DNA of 64,000 bases from G963665975 sp963665975 (GTDB lineage Bacteria > Bacteroidota > Rhodothermia > Rhodothermales > Bin80): NCBI GenBank assembly GCA_963665975.1, contig OY762508.1:1054001-1118000 (forward strand), written 5' to 3'. Position 1 is the stretch's first letter. Each line of letters starts with the position of its first letter. A program made the position numbers and the translations under genes. The notes beneath the pieces were generated by a model. That model worked only from the letters and a program-made list of their open reading frames with translations. It made no database searches and was not told where the DNA came from. This document shows, piece by piece, positions 60,444 through 64,000 of this stretch.

Positions 60444-62645
60444 TCAATCCTCGTTGTCCATTGGGTCAAACGGCAGAGTTAGCTGGATTGTCCTGCTGAA
60501 TCGAATGGGTCTAGTTTTCCTGGTGACATCACCCACAGAAACACCGTGCTTTAGCCATTTATTCACCTGGCCAATAGCTACATCCAAGCGACCTGCGATC
60601 TCTTTGGCGGACAGTTCTTCACTGGCCATATCCGCAAGCCCGGCGAGGAAGAATTGATAGAAGTCCTGCGTCGGTGGTGCGACCGGATCGGCGATGGCAG
60701 CCTCCGGAGCCGAATGCACAGGAGCACGTGGCTCTGGAACCCCGGCAGAATCTTGCGAGTCGGCAGCGAGGCCAGCAGCTTGCTCACCATGATCGGGCAT
60801 ACGCGCACGAGTGAGGGCTTGTGCCTGTTCGTTGTCCAATTCGCGATCCCCGGTGGTATCCGCCAAGTGGTCCTGTTGGACCAGCCGTATTGGCACTTCG
60901 TGCTTTACAGCCTCCCCCGGAGAATGTCGTAATTGATCTACGGTAACGGAAGCTATCGCCAGACTATAAACCAGCGGCCACGCCCGAAGAGTTGCATCGC
61001 GTCGCATTGGTGTTTTCGGATCTCGCTCTGACAAGAGAAGCAGACTGCCAGCCATGAGGTGATCCCGATAAACCGCCGATAGTGCCGCGTCTAGGAGGCC
61101 GTGACTGCGGACCAGAATACCAACGCCCCCGCCACTAACAACCGCATCCAATACGCGTGTTTCAGCTACCGGCGAATGGTCGGCAATGAGAGGAAGGCCT
61201 TCCTGCAACGCATAGTCAATCATGGCGGCCGACAGCGCTTCGCCCGCCGTTTCCGCACGCAGCGAGCCGATGACAGCAAGGCCCCGTTGCTGCAACAATT
61301 CCTTCTCACCGCATCCAAACAGGACGGGCGGACAGTGCTTTCCGAACTTGCGCTTTACGGATCTGGGATAGTCCGTCTCCGCGCGCGTCACGGTCCAAAG
61401 GCCCTGGCGTTGCCAAGCCTCCCGTGCAAGCGCCATTTCGACTCCGCGGCTAAGGAGGCTATGCAGTCGCTCTGAATCAATCGGGGATTGTGACGATAAT
61501 TGCTTCAATTCCAATTGTCGGGCGTCAAGTAGTGACGCCGGGCTCATGCCGCGTTTGAATAGCCATTCCGCAAAGTCGCCCCACTCGGTGGCGGATAACG
61601 GTGCAGCGCCGTTTCCACTGAAATCACCGAACTGAGCGGTGCACAACAGTGTGGCTTCCGAATTGGCGTTCATGTTCATCTGGTCACGCCTAGAATCACT
61701 ATCATAAGTTATGCACGTCTTGACAGTGGTTGGAAAGAGTTCGCCCACGGATTCCATCGGATCCGGGAGCCATGAGCCTCCTGTCCGGACTAGGTCGTCA
61801 TTGCCGGACCCCCTTGTGTCGCTCCGCCTCACCCATAGTGGCGTCCAATTCTTGCGCAGATTCTCCTTGGCCCCACCCCAGGTGCCGCCTCTCCCCTGCG
61901 CACTCGCAACCACTACGGACGCGTCAGACAAACAATAAATGTACCGATTCCGCCCCATCGCCAATCCGGGGGCCCATCCTGCTTCCGGACTGTTTGGACT
62001 TACAAGAACCAGCCGGTCTTCTTCAAGATATTCCCTGTAGCCGGACCTGTTCGGAGCCTTTCCGATATCCACAGGCAAGACGCCTGCAACCTCGCCTCTT
62101 GCCTCAAGTGCTCCGCGCATTGCATACTGATCAACGCCGCGGGCTCCGCCGGAAACAAGCACGAAGTCCTCTTCCGCAGCCCTTCGCCCCAATGCGCAGG
62201 CGAATTCGAGATCGACCGTTGAGGCGCCGCGAGAGCCGACCACCGCCAGTCCACCCTTGTCCAGCAGTTCGAAGTTGCCACAGGCGAACAGCACAGGAGG
62301 CGCCTTGTGCTTCAGGCGATCGTTCAGACGCTTCGGATACCACTCACCGTCCCGTGCCAGGATTGTTAAACCTGCATTCTGCCAGCGGGCAATGGCTTCC
62401 TCCATTGCCGCGTGTCTATCCAGCAGCACTTGCAAAGACTTCTTGACGTAAAGCTCTGATTTCTGCCAATCGGCTAAAATCCATCGTGCCTCGCCGTCCA
62501 GCAAGTTGCTAGGCTCCCGATCCTGCTTCGTGAGCCAAGTTGCGAGGCTGTGCCACTGCAATGCGGTTAGCGGTGGAGCACGATCCGCACGGCCGAGCGT
62601 AACCGTACACAGCATTGTGGCCAACGTGTTCTTATCTATTTCCAT
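60444..62645 (-). CDS. Tandem DprA/SMF protein (ShosA-like)
   Basis: From the ATG at 62645 the 733-residue protein contains two homologous units. Unit 1 (about residues 6-300) begins ATMLCTVTLGRADRAPPLTA and has the DprA Rossmann marks GLAVVGSRGAST, VLVSGGARGVDQYAM and GRNRYIYCLSDA. Unit 2 (about 328-600) begins ATLLCTAQFGDFSGNGAAPL and has GLAVIGSLRAET, but its SGGARGVD and GRNR positions have diverged. A disordered linker and a C-terminal winged-helix-like end (AKEIAGRLDVAIGQVNKWLK) follow. DprA normally loads RecA on single-stranded DNA; DprA-like proteins also act as antitoxins to PRTase toxins (ShosTA). It starts 2 bp after the RecQ-PRTase stop. Confidence 0.85.
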   Translation of the reverse strand: MEIDKNTLATMLCTVTLGRADRAPPLTALQWHSLATWLTKQDREPSNLLDGEARWILADWQKSELYVKKSLQVLLDRHAAMEEAIARWQNAGLTILARDGEWYPKRLNDRLKHKAPPVLFACGNFELLDKGGLAVVGSRGASTVDLEFACALGRRAAEEDFVLVSGGARGVDQYAMRGALEARGEVAGVLPVDIGKAPNRSGYREYLEEDRLVLVSPNSPEAGWAPGLAMGRNRYIYCLSDASVVVASAQGRGGTWGGAKENLRKNWTPLWVRRSDTRGSGNDDLVRTGGSWLPDPMESVGELFPTTVKTCITYDSDSRRDQMNMNANSEATLLCTAQFGDFSGNGAAPLSATEWGDFAEWLFKRGMSPASLLDARQLELKQLSSQSPIDSERLHSLLSRGVEMALAREAWQRQGLWTVTRAETDYPRSVKRKFGKHCPPVLFGCGEKELLQQRGLAVIGSLRAETAGEALSAAMIDYALQEGLPLIADHSPVAETRVLDAVVSGGGVGILVRSHGLLDAALSAVYRDHLMAGSLLLLSERDPKTPMRRDATLRAWPLVYSLAIASVTVDQLRHSPGEAVKHEVPIRLVQQDHLADTTGDRELDNEQAQALTRARMPDHGEQAAGLAADSQDSAGVPEPRAPVHSAPEAAIADPVAPPTQDFYQFFLAGLADMASEELSAKEIAGRLDVAIGQVNKWLKHGVSVGDVTRKTRPIRFSRTIQLTLPFDPMDNED

Positions 62646-62647
62646 TG

Positions 62648-64000
62648 TTATCCACCGACGGCAGCGGAAGTGAGCGCGAATGGGAATACCGGGCCTGTGC
62701 CTGCCTGGCGAAGAAGCGCGGCGACCACGGTCAGTGTCCAAGTCGAGTCGACTACGTCATCAATCAGCAGGACGGGGCCTCGGCGCACAGGATTCCTGAT
62801 GGCGAAGACACCGTCCAGATTACGACATCTGTGGAATTGGTTCTGCTGCAATTTTTGCGGTTCGTTGTTTCTGACCTTGACCACAACCTGCTTGAATGGA
62901 AGGCGCAGCGCCTCTGCAAGTCGGGAAGCAAAGTTGGGAACAAGTTCGGAATGGCGCTGGGACGGAACACAGGTCACCCATTGCAGACTTGGCTTCCAGC
63001 GGCGGCGTATCAGATGGGCTGCCGCAGATACAAGTTCATCCCTGAACCATCCGGCCCGCTTACCCTCTGCCACCAGTTTTCCCCATCCCGCATCGCCCCA
63101 CACACTAAGTATTCTACCCTCTTCCGCGTGTAGCGTCGGACGCAAGTTGCTAGGAAACCTGTACACGGGTAAGGCTCTGGACGGGACCCGGAGCTTGCAA
63201 ACCAGATCTATCTTGGCCTGTTGAATGAAGTGGTTTGCTTCCACCTCTAGCGTACTGGAGTAAGACAGCGTGACAACGGGTTTGCCTTGGCAGGATGCGC
63301 ATTTCCCGCAATCCTTCGGCTGCTCGTCATCAAGCGACTCCGCAAGAAACCTCATGAGGCAGCCGCTCGCGTCGATATACGCCTGCACTTCACTCCACTC
63401 CAGTTCGCGCTGTCGGGTCAAGCGTTCGATGGTATCGCGGTCAATTTTGTACTTGACAGGCGTGCGGTTCCAGCGCGACCCTTTCTTGTACACGGGCGCA
63501 CGCTGCTCTACCGAGAGGTATTTTAACACTTGTTTAAGTTGACTAGGGCGAAGATTGACTCGCTGACAAAGCTGCCCAACAGTCAGCCCGTCGCTGCCTT
63601 CCAGAGCCATCAGGATCTTGTTCACCCACTCCTCCCGCGGAAACGCTGACCGTCGAAAATATGTGTGGATGAGATCATCCTCGCTGCCCGACATCAGGAT
63701 ACCGAAAGCCGTGGGGATGGCACGTCCGGCACGCCCGACTTGCTGATAATAGGCGACTATGGAGCCGGGTGCCTGGAAGTGAATGACGAAGCCCATATCC
63801 GGCTTGTCGAATCCCATGCCCAGTGCGATGGTCGCAACCAGCGTCTTAACGCCGTTGCGCAGAAGCATGTTTTCGAGATACGTGCGGTACGTGTTGGAGT
63901 CCTCGAATCCGGCGTACTCGACATTGGCATAGTAAGCTCGCGCCGGGATGCCTTGGATGGTTAGCCAGTTGGCTACTATGTTTGCGTCACGTTTTGTTAG
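62648..64000 (-). CDS. RecQ-family helicase fused to a phosphoribosyltransferase, 5' part outside window
   Basis: The frame is open from 62648 to the edge (450 residues visible). It starts in RecQ helicase domain 2 (LTKRDANIVANWL, VATIALGMGFDKPDMGFVIH, YYQQVGRAGRA). A winged helix follows (GLTVGQLCQRVNLRPSQLKQ), then a region with the RecQ four-cysteine zinc pattern (C..., DCGKCASCQG). The C-terminal ~150 residues form a ComF-like PRTase: WVTCVPSQRHSELV, and the PRPP loop VLLIDDVVDSTWTLT at about 62730-62780. A single uninterrupted frame joins both parts, with no linker stop. It is followed after 2 bp by the tandem DprA gene. A defence or DNA-damage role is inferred. Confidence 0.87.
   Translation of the reverse strand, partial: LTKRDANIVANWLTIQGIPARAYYANVEYAGFEDSNTYRTYLENMLLRNGVKTLVATIALGMGFDKPDMGFVIHFQAPGSIVAYYQQVGRAGRAIPTAFGILMSGSEDDLIHTYFRRSAFPREEWVNKILMALEGSDGLTVGQLCQRVNLRPSQLKQVLKYLSVEQRAPVYKKGSRWNRTPVKYKIDRDTIERLTRQRELEWSEVQAYIDASGCLMRFLAESLDDEQPKDCGKCASCQGKPVVTLSYSSTLEVEANHFIQQAKIDLVCKLRVPSRALPVYRFPSNLRPTLHAEEGRILSVWGDAGWGKLVAEGKRAGWFRDELVSAAAHLIRRRWKPSLQWVTCVPSQRHSELVPNFASRLAEALRLPFKQVVVKVRNNEPQKLQQNQFHRCRNLDGVFAIRNPVRRGPVLLIDDVVDSTWTLTVVAALLRQAGTGPVFPFALTSAAVGG

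Overview
The window looks like chromosomal DNA of a marine-type, polysaccharide-degrading bacterium of the Bacteroidota/Rhodothermota/Balneolota sphere. The basis is indirect but consistent. Four proteins end in, or carry, type IX secretion (T9SS) tails of the NYPNPFNP type or belong to families typical of these phyla. There is a TonB-dependent receptor with a carboxypeptidase-like N-terminal domain. Sulfatases, FG-GAP/ASPIC-UnbV (CRTAC1) proteins and several Tat-exported sugar enzymes (RRxF motifs) are present. GC content is moderately high by eye. No species assignment is possible from the sequence alone.

Layout. 1-5.8 kb: Tat- or Sec-exported accessory enzymes (NIF3-like, double DUF1080, Gfo/Idh/MocA, a PLP aminotransferase, DUF4159) and a DUF4399 lipoprotein. 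6.3-8.6 kb: a compact tsaE-tsaB-tsaD cluster for tRNA t6A37 synthesis. 8.6-12.7 kb: xylulokinase, a coiled-coil membrane protein and an SLC13/DASS anion symporter. 13.2-30.7 kb: a minus-strand glycan-utilisation locus consisting of TonB receptor, T9SS beta-helix protein, T9SS GH5-like hydrolase, GPH sugar symporter, DUF5060/GH5-like lipoprotein, ROK kinase, SIS isomerase and GH2 beta-mannosidase-like enzyme. It is flanked by a divergent ROK repressor gene (31-32 kb). 32.4-40.5 kb: a second minus-strand operon (enolase-superfamily dehydratase, sulfatase, TIM-barrel isomerase, Gfo/Idh/MocA, CRTAC1 lipoprotein, TPR lipoprotein). 41-44.8 kb: plus-strand sulfatase, truncated sulfatase and T9SS CRTAC1 protein. 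45.5-46.6 kb: a DUF3883 nuclease-like gene beside tRNA-Arg(ACG). 46.6-56.9 kb: FAD oxidoreductase, class I FBP aldolase, AAA+ ATPase, three tandem amidohydrolase-family genes and an outer-membrane barrel. 57-64 kb: an accessory, defence-like segment.

How the genes work together. Near-identical AATCCA-TTTGA-TGGATT-like operators lie twice in front of the TonB-receptor gene (divergent from the ROK repressor) and once in front of the enolase/sulfatase operon. I therefore infer that one ROK repressor controls both loci: outer-membrane uptake and depolymerisation of a mannose-rich glycan, and periplasmic desulfation/oxidation of sugars. Five exported enzymes with Tat-type signals support periplasmic sugar chemistry.

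The most notable find is at the right edge. A RecQ-type helicase fused to a ComF-like phosphoribosyltransferase (PRTase) is followed 2 nt later by a protein made of two tandem DprA/SMF units. PRTase plus DprA is the composition of ShosTA-type toxin-antitoxin/defence modules. The RecQ fusion and the internal DprA duplication make this an unusual, possibly undescribed variant. It sits next to a PD-(D/E)XK-like protein with a glycine-zipper membrane segment and a decayed VapBC-type toxin-antitoxin pair.
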